Of a DNA stretch of 64,000 nt, positions 34,060 through 43,995 are shown piece by piece (position 1 is the stretch's first letter; every line of letters starts with the position of its first letter). The stretch lies in assembly GCF_018070465.1 (NCBI RefSeq), contig NZ_JAGPXT010000010.1, positions 124,001 through 188,000 on the forward strand. Direction: 5' to 3'. The translations under genes and the position numbers were made by a program. The DNA is from Micromonospora sp. C95. GTDB lineage: Bacteria; Actinomycetota; Actinomycetes; Mycobacteriales; Micromonosporaceae. Under the pieces are notes generated by a model. The model made no database searches, had not been told where the DNA came from, and worked only from the letters and a program-made list of their open reading frames with translations.

Positions 34060-34794
34060 ATGTCGGTCTTCGACGACCCGGGACACTTCGGCCGGCTCTG
34101 GGCCGACACCTATGACCTGCCGGGTGGCCTGCCCGACCCGGCACCGGCGGTGGAGTTCCTCGCCGAGTTGGCCGGCGACGGCCCGGCGCTGGAACTGGCC
34201 ATCGGCACCGGTCGGGTCGCCCTCCCCCTGGCCGAGCGCGGGATCGCCGTGGCGGGGGTCGAGGCGTCGCCGGAAATGGTCGCGAAGATGCGGGCCAAGC
34301 CCGGTGGTGGCGACATCCCGGTGGCCATCGGCGACATGGCGGACGTGCCGGTGACCGGCCCGTACACCATGGCGTACCTGGTCTTCAACACCCTGTTCAA
34401 CCTGGTCCGCGCCGAGCGGCAGGCGGACTGCTTCCGCAACGTCGCTCGGGTGCTCGCCCCCGGCGGCGCGTTCGTCGTCGAGACGTTCGTGCCCGACCCG
34501 GCGGACTTCGACCGGGACGAGCAGGTCCAGATGCGGGAGGTGACCGAGGACTCGGCCACCATCCGGCTGCACAGGTACGACCGGGAGGCGCAGACGTTCC
34601 TCCGGCAGACCATCACGTTCAACGCCGCCGGAGTGCACCTGCACCCGTTCGCGATGCGTTACCTGTGGCCCGAGCAGATCGACGAGCTGGCGGAGCGGGC
34701 CGGTCTCCGGCTCGCCGAGCGGTACGCCGACTGGGACCGGTCACCCTTCGGCCCGGACAGCACCGCACACATCTCCGTGTACCGGCTCGGGTGA
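34060..34794 (+). CDS. Class I SAM-dependent methyltransferase
   Basis: The 244-aa cytosolic methyltransferase from ATG 34060 follows GGAGG. Motif I is ALELAIGTGRVALPLAERG (about 45-63), the acidic end of strand 2 is VAGVEASPEM, and motif post-I is IGDMADVPV, followed by YLVFNTLFNL and VLAPGGAFVVETFVP. The C-terminal half has the beta-rich LRQTITF and RYLWPEQIDELAERAGL, typical of the small-molecule MTase branch. The substrate is unknown. Confidence 0.88.
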   Translation: MSVFDDPGHFGRLWADTYDLPGGLPDPAPAVEFLAELAGDGPALELAIGTGRVALPLAERGIAVAGVEASPEMVAKMRAKPGGGDIPVAIGDMADVPVTGPYTMAYLVFNTLFNLVRAERQADCFRNVARVLAPGGAFVVETFVPDPADFDRDEQVQMREVTEDSATIRLHRYDREAQTFLRQTITFNAAGVHLHPFAMRYLWPEQIDELAERAGLRLAERYADWDRSPFGPDSTAHISVYRLG

Positions 34795-34881
34795 TCCACG
34801 GCGCGGGTACGACGATCCAGCCGTCGTACCCGCGCCACAGCGCGCACTGAACGGCTCGCGCCGCGCTGGGATACTGGCCAC

Positions 34882-35604
34882 ATGCCGATCCGTGTGTCAC
34901 TGACGGCCATACTTCGACAGCTCCGGGACCGAGGCCGTGGGCGTTGGCTACGCCGAGCGGCGCTGGCCGGAGCGCTCGGTGCGGTGCTGCTGACAGCTGG
35001 CGTGTGGGCGAGCGCGACCTGGATCCGCTCCGGCGCGCAGGGGCGTACCTACCCGGTCGCGACGGTGCCCGAGGCGCCGGTCGCCCTGGTGCTGGGGACC
35101 CGGGTCCAGCCCGACGGCACGCCGGCGCCGTTCCTCGCCGCCCGGCTGGAGATCGCTCGCGAGCTGTACGTCACCGGCAAGGTGCAGGCGATCCTGGTCT
35201 CCGGCGACAACATGCGCCACGAGTACAACGAGCCCGAGGCGATGCAGCGCTGGCTGGTCGAGCAGGGTGTGCCGGCCGACAAGGTGGTGCTCGACCACGC
35301 CGGCTTCGACACGTACGACTCGTGCGCCCGGGCGAAACGGATCTTCGGGGTGGAGCGGGCGACGGTGGTGACCCAGCAGTTCCATCTGGCCCGCGCCGTC
35401 ACGGTCTGCCGGCACCTCGGCATCGACGCCAACGGCGTCGGCGACGAGACCGCCCGGGAGCTGAGCCACCGCACCTGGCGGATCAGCTCCGCCCGGGAGT
35501 ACGGCGCCGGCCTCAAGGCCGCGCTGGACGTGCTCTCCCGCCGCGACCCGGTGCATCTGGGCGACCGCGAGACCGGCGTCGACGACGCCCTGCACGCCGG
35601 CTGA
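34882..35604 (+). CDS. SanA/YdcF (DUF218)-family membrane-anchored protein
   Basis: The 240-aa product has a basic N-terminus and one transmembrane helix (about 26-48), then an extracytoplasmic DUF218 domain. Its start is ALVLGTRVQPDGTPAPFLAARLE. Conserved elements include AILVSGDN (metal or active-site Asp region), YNEPEAMQRWLVEQGVPADKVVLDHAGFDTYDSCARAK and VVTQQFHLARAVTVC. SanA-type proteins affect envelope permeability and vancomycin tolerance in other bacteria. The biochemical activity is unresolved. Confidence 0.88.
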   Translation: MPIRVSLTAILRQLRDRGRGRWLRRAALAGALGAVLLTAGVWASATWIRSGAQGRTYPVATVPEAPVALVLGTRVQPDGTPAPFLAARLEIARELYVTGKVQAILVSGDNMRHEYNEPEAMQRWLVEQGVPADKVVLDHAGFDTYDSCARAKRIFGVERATVVTQQFHLARAVTVCRHLGIDANGVGDETARELSHRTWRISSAREYGAGLKAALDVLSRRDPVHLGDRETGVDDALHAG

Positions 35605-35617
35605 CACCGCCCGCCGG

Positions 35618-35677
35618 CAGTTCCGCCACACCGTCGAACAGGGCGGTGCGAGGTGGCGGGCGATCAGGGCGGAACTG
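35618..35677. terminator. Inverted repeat downstream of the SanA-like gene
   Basis: CAGTTCCGCC (35618-35627) pairs perfectly with GGCGGAACTG (35668-35677). The 40-nt interior is GC-rich and partly self-complementary (GGCGGTGCGAGGTGGCGGGCG). It begins 14 bp after the stop codon and could act in termination or RNA stability. There is no U tract. Confidence 0.45.
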
Positions 35678-35766
35678 AGAACACCTGTCCCGCCACCAGC
35701 GGGAACAGCGTCCGACGCCTGCTCACGAGTCGTCTCGGGCGGCCGAACCTCTGGCAGACTGCGGCC

Positions 35767-35988
35767 ATGCCGCCTCAACCGCAGTCGTGGACCATCAGGC
35801 ACTTCTCGCAAGCCAATCCCGAAGGCCCCGGCCAAGGTAGCGTCCCGGCGCTGCTACGCCGCATCGCAGACAGCATCGAACAGTGGCCTGCTGGCATCGA
35901 GGTCCAAGACGTCGTCCTGCACAGCGAGGTGACTGCCGACGGCGACTGGTGGTCGGCCACCGTCTACTTCCATGAACCATCGCTCTAG
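35767..35988 (+). CDS. Conserved small protein, unknown (73 aa)
   Basis: The 73-aa product from ATG 35767 starts PPQPQSWTIRHFSQANPEG and contains VPALLRRIADSIEQ and VQDVVLHSEVTADGDWWSATVYFHEP. It looks like a compact alpha/beta protein without membrane segments. I recall similar short proteins in actinobacteria but no function. It is single-gene transcribed, with the convergent membrane-protein gene 44 bp downstream. Confidence 0.7.
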   Translation: MPPQPQSWTIRHFSQANPEGPGQGSVPALLRRIADSIEQWPAGIEVQDVVLHSEVTADGDWWSATVYFHEPSL

Positions 35989-36032
35989 CGGGTAGGGCCA
36001 GACGACCCCTCGCTTGCTTGTTCTGGGCGCTC

Positions 36033-36635
36033 CTACTGGTACGTCAGCGGCAGATACCGCTCCCGGCCGCCCTGCTCAGTCGTCTGCGTGAACCCGGCCG
36101 CCTCCAGGATCGCAGCGAACCTAGCCCGTCTGCGTCGACGAATGGAGACCAAGAACAGGGTAACGGACATCAGCGCCGCCCAGGTGACAGCGGCGACAGC
36201 CGCGGCGGCGGCGGGGGACGTCCCTCCTACTCCGAGCCACACACCGAGGATCGTGCACAGCACGGTGAGGACGACATAGAGGAGCCACGTTCGCTGCTTG
36301 TCGTCGTTCCAGCCCTCAAGGTCGTAGCTGATACGGGCCTTGAACAGATCCAGCACGTCGGCAGGCACGGGGGGCAGTGCGCCCCCGGTGGAAGCATCCG
36401 GGTACTGCACTCGGTTCCGCTCGGCCCTTTCGCGGGCCTGCGGACGGGGGTCGGGTACGAAGAACAGCTGCGGTCCGTTGCGGTGTCGCTGCCGCGTGTC
36501 CGTGTACGCGTAACCGAATTGCTCGGCAACAGCAGCCATGAGGGCGAGTGAGCGCAACGTGGCCACCTGCTCGACCTCCACCGGCTGCCCGCCGGCCATC
36601 TTCCGCAACATTTTCCGCACGTGCCGCTGTCCCAC
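36033..36635 (-). CDS. Membrane protein with two transmembrane helices, unknown
   Basis: The 200-aa product is read from GTG 36635 (VGQRHVRKMLRKMAGGQPVEVEQV), which has GGGGGAT as RBS; longer starts are possible. A soluble first half contains LALMAAVAEQFGYAYTDTRQRH. Two adjacent hydrophobic segments lie at about 123-142 and 147-167, and a basic stretch (IRRRRRARFAAILEAAGF) follows. Base composition is a little less GC-rich than neighbours, suggesting relaxed or acquired sequence. No family is recognised. Confidence 0.62.
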   Translation of the reverse strand: MGQRHVRKMLRKMAGGQPVEVEQVATLRSLALMAAVAEQFGYAYTDTRQRHRNGPQLFFVPDPRPQARERAERNRVQYPDASTGGALPPVPADVLDLFKARISYDLEGWNDDKQRTWLLYVVLTVLCTILGVWLGVGGTSPAAAAAVAAVTWAALMSVTLFLVSIRRRRRARFAAILEAAGFTQTTEQGGRERYLPLTYQ

Positions 36636-36759
36636 CAGCGATCCCCCATCACATCGTTGATCAGACTTGCACAGCCTCTCGCCCGGGAAAGGCCGGAGGT
36701 CCACGACCAGCGCCACGGTCCGAAGGACCAACCCGCTGACCTGTGCGAACGGGCTGGAT

Positions 36760-37845
<1,086 letters not shown>

Positions 37846-37916
37846 GACGAGCCAGCTTACGCGCTCCGCCGCCGCATCTTGGCGGTAGTCCCGGCACGCC
37901 GACACGGGCCTCTCGA

Positions 37917-38921
37917 TCAGGAGCCGGTACTGACCAGCCGAAGCTGATCGATCATCGTGGTGGCCGGGTTCCCGTCGCCGCCGGAGAGAGGCAAATGCCG
38001 CAGCGTCAGCCGGTGGGCACCGGCGGTGAGTCGGACCGTGCCGTGCGGCGTCCAATCGGTCAGCCGGTAGCGGGCCGCTGACTCGGCGAACTCACCGCCG
38101 ACCGGCTGATCGGCGATGAGGTATGTGGTTCTTCCCGAATGCGGCCCGATCAGGCGAATGTCGAGCAGTTCGTAGTCTCCGCTCGCCGGGACGGTGACCG
38201 TCACGGTGAAGGAGTCGTGCGGCCGGGCGTAGAAACCAAGTGCGTGCCCACCGGAATAGCCGTAGTGACAGCAATCATTGGCGGCCCACAACTCACAGGC
38301 GCGCCCGGCACAGGCCGGCCGGGCCGGTACCCCACCGACCGTCACCGTGGTCGCCGGGTCGCCGACCAACTCCTCCATCTCAACCGTCACCACGACCCTG
38401 GTCGACGGCGTGACCGGCGGGGTGGTCGACGGCGTGGCCGGCGGGGTGGCCGGCGGAACGGCGGCGGGCACGCGGCCCGGACGAAGCAGGGACACCCCGA
38501 CCGTCACCAGCGCGACCGCGAGAACCGCCGTCGCGACCGCAGCGAGGATCCACCGCCGGCGGCGCGGCCGCTCGGGCTGCCGGTGCTGTTCGACGGTCAC
38601 CCGGCCGCTGAACCGTGAGCTCTCTTCGGGGGGAGAACCGGCCGAGAAGACCAGTGCGCGCACCTCGTACCGGCCGGCCGGCACGTCGGCCGGGACGTTC
38701 ACGGTGACCAGGTACGAGACAGTGCTGTTGGCGGGGACAGCGCGCTGTGGTCGGTCGACGGTGAACCAGGACGACGGCACACCGTCGTCGGGGGCGAGTT
38801 GCAGCACCGCGGTGTCCGGCGTGGCGCTCGGATTGGACACCGTGAAGACGATCTCGCCGTGTCCGGTGTGATCAAGCATGACGTGTGCGGCGACCGCGTC
38901 GACCGCCCAGGACGTGGTCAT
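37917..38921 (-). CDS. Membrane-anchored protein with N-terminal Ig-like domain, unknown
   Basis: The 334-aa product is read from ATG 38921 (MTTSWAVDAVAAHVMLDHTGHGEIVFTV). Residues 1-120 form an Ig/DUF11-like beta domain (TVSYLVTVNVPADVPAGRYEVRALV). A basic stop-transfer (RPRRRRW) and one transmembrane helix (about 130-152) are followed by a Pro/Thr-rich linker. The extracellular C-terminal beta domain contains Cys pairs (ACAGRACELW, ANDCCHYG) and a carbohydrate-binding-like end (GTVRLTAGAHRLTLRHLP). With the domain before the helix cytosolic and that after it outside, it may link cell interior and wall. The function is unknown. Confidence 0.72.
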   Translation of the reverse strand: MTTSWAVDAVAAHVMLDHTGHGEIVFTVSNPSATPDTAVLQLAPDDGVPSSWFTVDRPQRAVPANSTVSYLVTVNVPADVPAGRYEVRALVFSAGSPPEESSRFSGRVTVEQHRQPERPRRRRWILAAVATAVLAVALVTVGVSLLRPGRVPAAVPPATPPATPSTTPPVTPSTRVVVTVEMEELVGDPATTVTVGGVPARPACAGRACELWAANDCCHYGYSGGHALGFYARPHDSFTVTVTVPASGDYELLDIRLIGPHSGRTTYLIADQPVGGEFAESAARYRLTDWTPHGTVRLTAGAHRLTLRHLPLSGGDGNPATTMIDQLRLVSTGS

Positions 38922-39058
38922 GGGTCGACTCCGAGAGATTGGCAATCGCGAGTGCCTGAACGGTAGAAGAAGAAACCGCTCGGGTGGTGGCCGGAGTCGC
39001 AAGAACGACCGTCGATCCCACTTCGACGCCGCCACCTCGGAATCTCAGCGGCGGGCGT

Positions 39059-39544
39059 TCAGTCCCGCTCGGCTGGAGCAGCCTGGCGCGGTGGCCCGCT
39101 TCCCACCCAGGGCAACACGCGCGGCGCCAGTTCACCCGCTGCGGCGAGTGGCAGCGAGAACCGGTCGGCGGCCACCGGGCTGGCCGCGTACGACTCGCGC
39201 AGCATCCAGTGGACCTCGTCGGCCGTCCAGCCAAGCGCCGGACGAGCCGCGATCTCCCGGAGCAGCCGCCGCGCGGCGCGAGTGTCGTCGTCGTAGAAGC
39301 GCATGCACCAGTGGTGCACCCACATCCCGAGCGCACGCACTCCGTCCGGTTCGAGCGAGCCGACCAGCCGGCCGCAGGCGGTGTCGCCGAAGGCACGCCC
39401 CGGGTCATCGGCACGGTCCCGCTCGATGGCGCCGACCGCGGCCGGAGCCACGGCGCGCATCCGGCGATAGAAGCGCTCAACCACTGTCGGGGCGGGCGGT
39501 GGGTGCTCGTGTCCCGACGCCGCCCGACCCGCCACGCTCGCCAT
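39059..39544 (-). CDS. Hypothetical protein (161 aa)
   Basis: ATG 39544 follows AGAAGGG. The product is a mostly helical soluble protein: TVVERFYRRMRAVAPAAVGAIE, GMWVHHWCMRFYDDD, LGWTADEVHWMLRESYA. The pattern of aromatic and basic residues is distinctive but I do not recognise a family. It is divergent from the adaA-alkA fusion gene with 173 bp between, so shared regulation by the Ada domain is conceivable but unsupported. Confidence 0.6.
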   Translation of the reverse strand: MASVAGRAASGHEHPPPAPTVVERFYRRMRAVAPAAVGAIERDRADDPGRAFGDTACGRLVGSLEPDGVRALGMWVHHWCMRFYDDDTRAARRLLREIAARPALGWTADEVHWMLRESYAASPVAADRFSLPLAAAGELAPRVLPWVGSGPPRQAAPAERD

Positions 39545-39717
39545 TGCCGCACCCTTCTGGAGTTGGTGGCCGAACGCTACCCACGACAACCGACAGTTCC
39601 TCTCGCCCCGCCCCACGCTCCGGCCGCGATCATGCAGTTTGTGGCAGACGGGCGGAGCGAGGGTGTGGTCCGAATTCCGCGAGCCGGGTGGGTGGTGGCA
39701 GGCGCATCATCGGTGAC

Positions 39718-41160
39718 GTGGAACTGGACTTCGAGCGGTGTTACCGGGCCGTCGACAGCCGTGACCAGCGGTTCGACGGCTGGTTCTACACCGGCGTGAC
39801 CTCGACTGGCATCTACTGTCGGCCGTCCTGTCCGGCGATGACCCCGAAGCGACGGAACGTGCGTTTCTTCCCGTCGTCGGCGGCGGCCCAGCGGGCCGGG
39901 CTGCGCGCCTGCCGGCGCTGCCGCCCGGACGCCTCCCCCGGCTCACCCCAGTGGGACGTACGGGCCGACGTGGTCGGCCGGGCGATGCGACTGATCGCCG
40001 ACGGCGTGGTCGACCGCGACGGGGTACCCGGGCTGGCCGCCCGGCTCGGCTACACCGAGCGGCACCTGCACCGGATGCTGCGGGCGGAACTCGGCGCGGG
40101 ACCGCTGGCACTGGCCAGGGCCCAGCGCGCGCAGACCGCCCGCACCCTGATCGAGACGACTGGGCTGGGACTGGCCGAGATCGCGTTCGCCGCCGGGTTC
40201 GGCAGCGTCCGGCAGTTCAACGACACCGTACGCGCGGTCTACGGCGCACCGCCGTCGCAGTTGCGTGCTGGAAACGGCACGGCGGTCGGCGGCGCGGGCA
40301 CCGTCACCCTGCGGCTGGCGTACCGGCCGCCGCTGCATGCCGCCGCGCTGCTCGACTTCCTCGCCCGGCGCACGCTGCCCGGAGTCGACGAGGTGGTGGA
40401 CGGGACGTACCGGCGGGGGTTGCGGTTGCCGCACGGTTCCGGAGAGGCCACGCTGACCCCGGCGGTCGGTCATGTGGCGGCGACGCTGCGCCTGACCGAC
40501 CTGCGCGACCTGGCCCCCGCCGTGGCCCGCTGCCGGCGTTTGTTCGACCTGGACGCGGATCCGGTCGCCGTCGACCAGGGGCTCGCCGCCGACGCCGCGC
40601 TGACCGCGACGGTGGCGGCCGAGCCCGGCGTACGCGTTCCCCGCGCGGTGGACGGCTTCGAGATGGCCGTCCGCGCCATCGCCACCCAGCAGGTCTCCCT
40701 GGCCTCCGCCCGCACCACCCTCACCCACCTCCTCGCGCACACCGGCACAGTTGATCAAGAGGTTCTGGTCAAGGGTGGCGCGCTGCGCGGGTTCGCCACC
40801 GCGGAGGAGGTGCTGGGGGTGGCGGATGCGGGGTTCCGGATGCCGGCCGGGCGGCGCGAGACGATCCGAGCGGTGGCGCGGGCGGTCGCGGCCGGTGAGC
40901 TTGACCTGGAGTCGGGTGGCGACCGGGAGGAGACAGTGCGGCAGCTGACCGCGATTCCTGGCATCGGTGCCTGGACCGCCGGCTACCTGGCCATGCGCGC
41001 GCTCGGCGACCCCGACACGTTCCTCCCCACCGACCTCGCGCTACGTCGGGGCGCCGCGACCCTCGGCCTCACCGACAACCCCAGAACCCTCGACGAGTAC
41101 GCCGTCCGCTGGCGTCCCTGGCGGTCGTACGCCGTGATCCGCCTCTGGCGATCGGCGTGA
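39718..41160 (+). CDS. AdaA-AlkA fusion: methyl-sensing regulator and 3-methyladenine DNA glycosylase
   Basis: The 480-aa product from GTG 39718 joins alkylation sensing to repair. Residues 1-75 are the Ada zinc domain, with Cys34 and Cys38 (GIYCRPSCP) and Cys65 and Cys68 (ACRRCRPD). Residues 85-180 are an AraC-type double HTH (GLAEIAFAAGFGSVRQFNDTVRAVYG). From about 195 an AlkA N-terminal domain and the HhH-GPD fold follow (IPGIGAWTAGYLAMRALGD, catalytic Asp in PTDLALRR). It has no Ogt domain; that function is the next gene. Near residue 345-352 the coding sequence contains a 24-bp stretch resembling the hairpin repeat at 61138. Confidence 0.93.
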   Translation: MELDFERCYRAVDSRDQRFDGWFYTGVTSTGIYCRPSCPAMTPKRRNVRFFPSSAAAQRAGLRACRRCRPDASPGSPQWDVRADVVGRAMRLIADGVVDRDGVPGLAARLGYTERHLHRMLRAELGAGPLALARAQRAQTARTLIETTGLGLAEIAFAAGFGSVRQFNDTVRAVYGAPPSQLRAGNGTAVGGAGTVTLRLAYRPPLHAAALLDFLARRTLPGVDEVVDGTYRRGLRLPHGSGEATLTPAVGHVAATLRLTDLRDLAPAVARCRRLFDLDADPVAVDQGLAADAALTATVAAEPGVRVPRAVDGFEMAVRAIATQQVSLASARTTLTHLLAHTGTVDQEVLVKGGALRGFATAEEVLGVADAGFRMPAGRRETIRAVARAVAAGELDLESGGDREETVRQLTAIPGIGAWTAGYLAMRALGDPDTFLPTDLALRRGAATLGLTDNPRTLDEYAVRWRPWRSYAVIRLWRSA

Positions 41161-41248
41161 GCGCCGCCTGCGCCACCCGAATCCAACCGCCCGACCCAGC
41201 CTGCGTTCGCCTGGGCAGGCCAGCATCGATCCAACCCTGGAGTGCCGC

Positions 41249-41782
41249 ATGAGCAGCATGAACACCACGAGCAGCAGGAACAACATGATCGACAGCACGG
41301 TCGTCGACACCCCCGCCGGGCCGTTCACCGTCCTCGTCGGTCCGGATGGCGCGGTACGGGCGTCGGGTTTCACCGCGGACCCGGCGAACCTGCTGCCGCT
41401 CGTGCACCCGAGCCTGCGCGGCGAGCCGCGACGCCGGCTGGACCTCGGTCCGGTCACCGCAGCCGTCGCCGCCTACCTCGGCGGTGACCTGGCCGCGATC
41501 GACGACGTTCCGGTGGAGCAGCACACCGGCGGGGCGTTCATGTCACATGCCTGGCAGGTGTTGCGCGACGTCAAACCGGGGGTCCCGGTCACCTACACCG
41601 GGTACGCCGCTCTGGCCGGCCGTCCCACCGCGGTACGCGCCGCCGCAGCGGCCTGCGCCCGCAACGCCGCTGCGCTCTTCGTCCCCTGCCATCGGGTGCT
41701 GCGTACCGACGGCACGCTCGGCGGCTACCGCTGGGGGCTGCCGGTGAAGCGCTGGCTCCTCGACCACGAACGACTCGGCTAG
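41249..41782 (+). CDS. ogt: Methylated-DNA--[protein]-cysteine S-methyltransferase
   Basis: This suicide enzyme moves the methyl group from O6-methylguanine to its own cysteine. The 177-aa product follows GGAG. The active site is VPCHRV with Cys147, after the helix-turn-helix recognition region TYTGYAALAGRPTAVRAAAAACARNA (Arg finger in PTAVR). The C-terminal LGGYRWGLPVKRWLLDHE is typical. It lies 88 bp after adaA-alkA in the same direction, probably as one alkylation-response operon. Confidence 0.94.
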   Translation: MSSMNTTSSRNNMIDSTVVDTPAGPFTVLVGPDGAVRASGFTADPANLLPLVHPSLRGEPRRRLDLGPVTAAVAAYLGGDLAAIDDVPVEQHTGGAFMSHAWQVLRDVKPGVPVTYTGYAALAGRPTAVRAAAAACARNAAALFVPCHRVLRTDGTLGGYRWGLPVKRWLLDHERLG

Positions 41783-41860
41783 TAACGCACAATCCGTAAC
41801 GATCACGGTGTGCGACGACACTCGCCGGTCGCCCGCCGACCAAGGTGCCCCACCCACCCG

Positions 41861-41983
41861 CTTTGCTCTGCTTCACTCCACGCAACAGACCGCTGAGCAG
41901 CGACGACGCACCGACGGCGAATCGATCACGAAGCTGCCATCCAAACGGAGGGTAACCGTTGCGTGGGTTGAAGCAGAGCAAAG
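41861..41983. repeat. Long hairpin repeat element, TTTGCTCTGCTTCA family
   Basis: Arms of 26 bp (41861-41886, beginning CTTTGCTCTGCTTCA, and 41958-41983) are complementary with two mismatches and enclose 71 bp. The element fills most of the 362-bp gap between ogt and the ABC exporter, and the rest of that gap shows no gene. GC content is visibly below the flanks. It resembles a short non-coding dispersed element rather than a terminator. Confidence 0.7.
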
Positions 41984-42144
41984 GCGAGGATTAGTAGGGC
42001 GGCGGACCGTGAACGCACACGCAGTGTGAGAAGCCAGCCGGACAGTGACGGGCAGCGGGAGCAGGGCCACAAGCAGCGGAGCAACGGAGCAGCTGACAGC
42101 AAGCCGACAGCGGCGTTGCTCTCAGATGCGGCTACCGTCGGGTA

Positions 42145-43995
42145 GTGGCTGCGGGGAGCGGCGGCGGCCCGGCCGACCGGGACGAGGTCCGTCGACATCC
42201 CCTGCGCAACCTCTGGCGGCTGCGCCGCTACCTGCGTCCGCACGCGGTCGAGTTCGGTTGGCTGATGCTGGCCGGGCTGGCCGCCACGGCCGCCGGCATC
42301 GCCGTGCCTCTGGTGGCGCAACGGGTGGTCGACGGGCCGGTGGCGGGGCGTGACCTGACCGGCCTGTTCCTGCTGGCCGGGTTGGCACTGCTGCTCGGCC
42401 TCGCCGAAGCCCTACTGATCTTCATCCGTCGGTGGGTGCAGTCGTCGTCCTCGGTGGCGATGGAGGCGGCCATCCGCACCGACGTCTACGCCCACCTGCA
42501 ACGGCTGTCAGCCAGTTTCCACGACCGGTGGCCGTCCGGCCAGCTGCTCTCCCGGATCACCAGCGACCTGTCGGTGCTGCGCCGGTTCCTCTCCTTCGGC
42601 CTGTTCTTTCTCGTGCTCAACGTGGTCACCTACCTGGTCGTGGTGGTGCTGCTGATCCGGCTGCACCCCGCGCTGGGCCTGCTGGTGGCCGCCAGCGCGG
42701 TACCGCTGTTCCTGATCGCCCGTCGTTTCGGCCGGCACTACCACGTCGCGTCCCGCCGGATGCAGGACCAGCAGGGCGACGTGGCCACGCTTGTCGAGGA
42801 GACCGCGCAGGGCCTCCGCACCATGAAGGCGTACGGGCGGGGGCCGCAACTGGCCGGCCGGTTCGCCGTCGGCACCAAGGCGTTGCACGACACCGGGGTC
42901 GCCAAGGGCCGGCTGCTCGCGCGTACCTCCGCGCTGCTCGACCTGGTGCCGAACCTGACCCTGGGCACGGTCCTGGTGGCCGGCGCCGCAGCGGTCGCCG
43001 GCGGACGGCTCACCATCGGTCAGCTCGTCGCCTTCGTCAGCCTTCAGCTGATGCTGATCTGGCCGGTGCAGTCGCTGGGCTGGATCATCGCCAACGGGCA
43101 GGAGGCGGCCACCGCCGCCGACCGGATCCAGGAGGTGCTGGACACCCGGCCGCTCATCGTCGACCCTCCGGTCGCCATCGCCCTGGCCCGCTCGACGGTT
43201 CGCGGTCGACTCCGCTTCGAGGCAGTGACCTTCCGTTATCCGGGGAGCATCGTGCCGGTGTTACGCGGGCTCGATCTCACCGTCGAGCCCGGTGAGACCG
43301 TGGCCGTGGTCGGTGCCACCGGCAGCGGCAAGAGCACCCTGTTGTCCCTGGTACCCCGGCTGCACGAGGTGAGCGGCGGCCGCATCACCCTCGACGGGCA
43401 CGACCTGCGCGAGCTGCGGCTGGCCTCGCTGCGCGGACTGGTCGGGGTCGCCTTCGAGGAGCCGACACTGTTCTCCATGTCGGTGTGGGAGAACCTCACC
43501 CTCGGCCGGCCCGACGCCGACGAGGACGAGGTTCGGGCCGCCCTGGCACTGGCCCAGGCCGAGTTCGCCTACGACCTGCCGTGGGGGCTGCGCACCCGGC
43601 TCGGAGAGCAGGGCCTGTCGCTCTCCGGCGGCCAGCGGCAACGACTCGCCCTGGCCCGGGCGGTGCTGATCCGACCGGCCGTGCTCGTGCTCGACGATCC
43701 GCTCTCCGCGCTCGACGTGCACACCGAGGCGTTGGTGGAGTCGGCGCTCAAGCGAGTGCTGCGCGACACCACCGCGCTGCTGGTGGTGCACCGCCCGTCC
43801 ACCATCGCCCTCGCCGACCGGGTGGCGCTGCTGGAGCACGGTCGGATCACCGCCGTCGGCACCCACACCGAACTGCTCGCCAGCGTGCCCACCTACCGTG
43901 GGCTGCTCTCCGCCGAGCCGGCCGCGGCGTCGATCGCCGGCACACCCACATCGGTCGATCCGGCGCCCGGTGGCTCTCCCCTGGTGCTCTCGTGA
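42145..43995 (+). CDS. ABC exporter half-transporter with degenerate ATPase site
   Basis: The 616-aa type IV (ABCB-like) exporter half starts with GTG 42145. Six transmembrane helices (about 35-325) are followed by a nucleotide-binding domain. Walker A is GATGSGKST (about 391-399) and the signature is LSGGQRQR. Walker B is LVLDDPLSALD, with Asp518 in place of the catalytic Glu, and the Q-loop position is Glu438 (AFEEPTLF). The H-loop is kept (VVHRPS). These changes mark it as the non-consensus partner of the next gene, whose start overlaps by 4 bp. The substrate is unknown. Confidence 0.9.
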   Translation: MAAGSGGGPADRDEVRRHPLRNLWRLRRYLRPHAVEFGWLMLAGLAATAAGIAVPLVAQRVVDGPVAGRDLTGLFLLAGLALLLGLAEALLIFIRRWVQSSSSVAMEAAIRTDVYAHLQRLSASFHDRWPSGQLLSRITSDLSVLRRFLSFGLFFLVLNVVTYLVVVVLLIRLHPALGLLVAASAVPLFLIARRFGRHYHVASRRMQDQQGDVATLVEETAQGLRTMKAYGRGPQLAGRFAVGTKALHDTGVAKGRLLARTSALLDLVPNLTLGTVLVAGAAAVAGGRLTIGQLVAFVSLQLMLIWPVQSLGWIIANGQEAATAADRIQEVLDTRPLIVDPPVAIALARSTVRGRLRFEAVTFRYPGSIVPVLRGLDLTVEPGETVAVVGATGSGKSTLLSLVPRLHEVSGGRITLDGHDLRELRLASLRGLVGVAFEEPTLFSMSVWENLTLGRPDADEDEVRAALALAQAEFAYDLPWGLRTRLGEQGLSLSGGQRQRLALARAVLIRPAVLVLDDPLSALDVHTEALVESALKRVLRDTTALLVVHRPSTIALADRVALLEHGRITAVGTHTELLASVPTYRGLLSAEPAAASIAGTPTSVDPAPGGSPLVLS

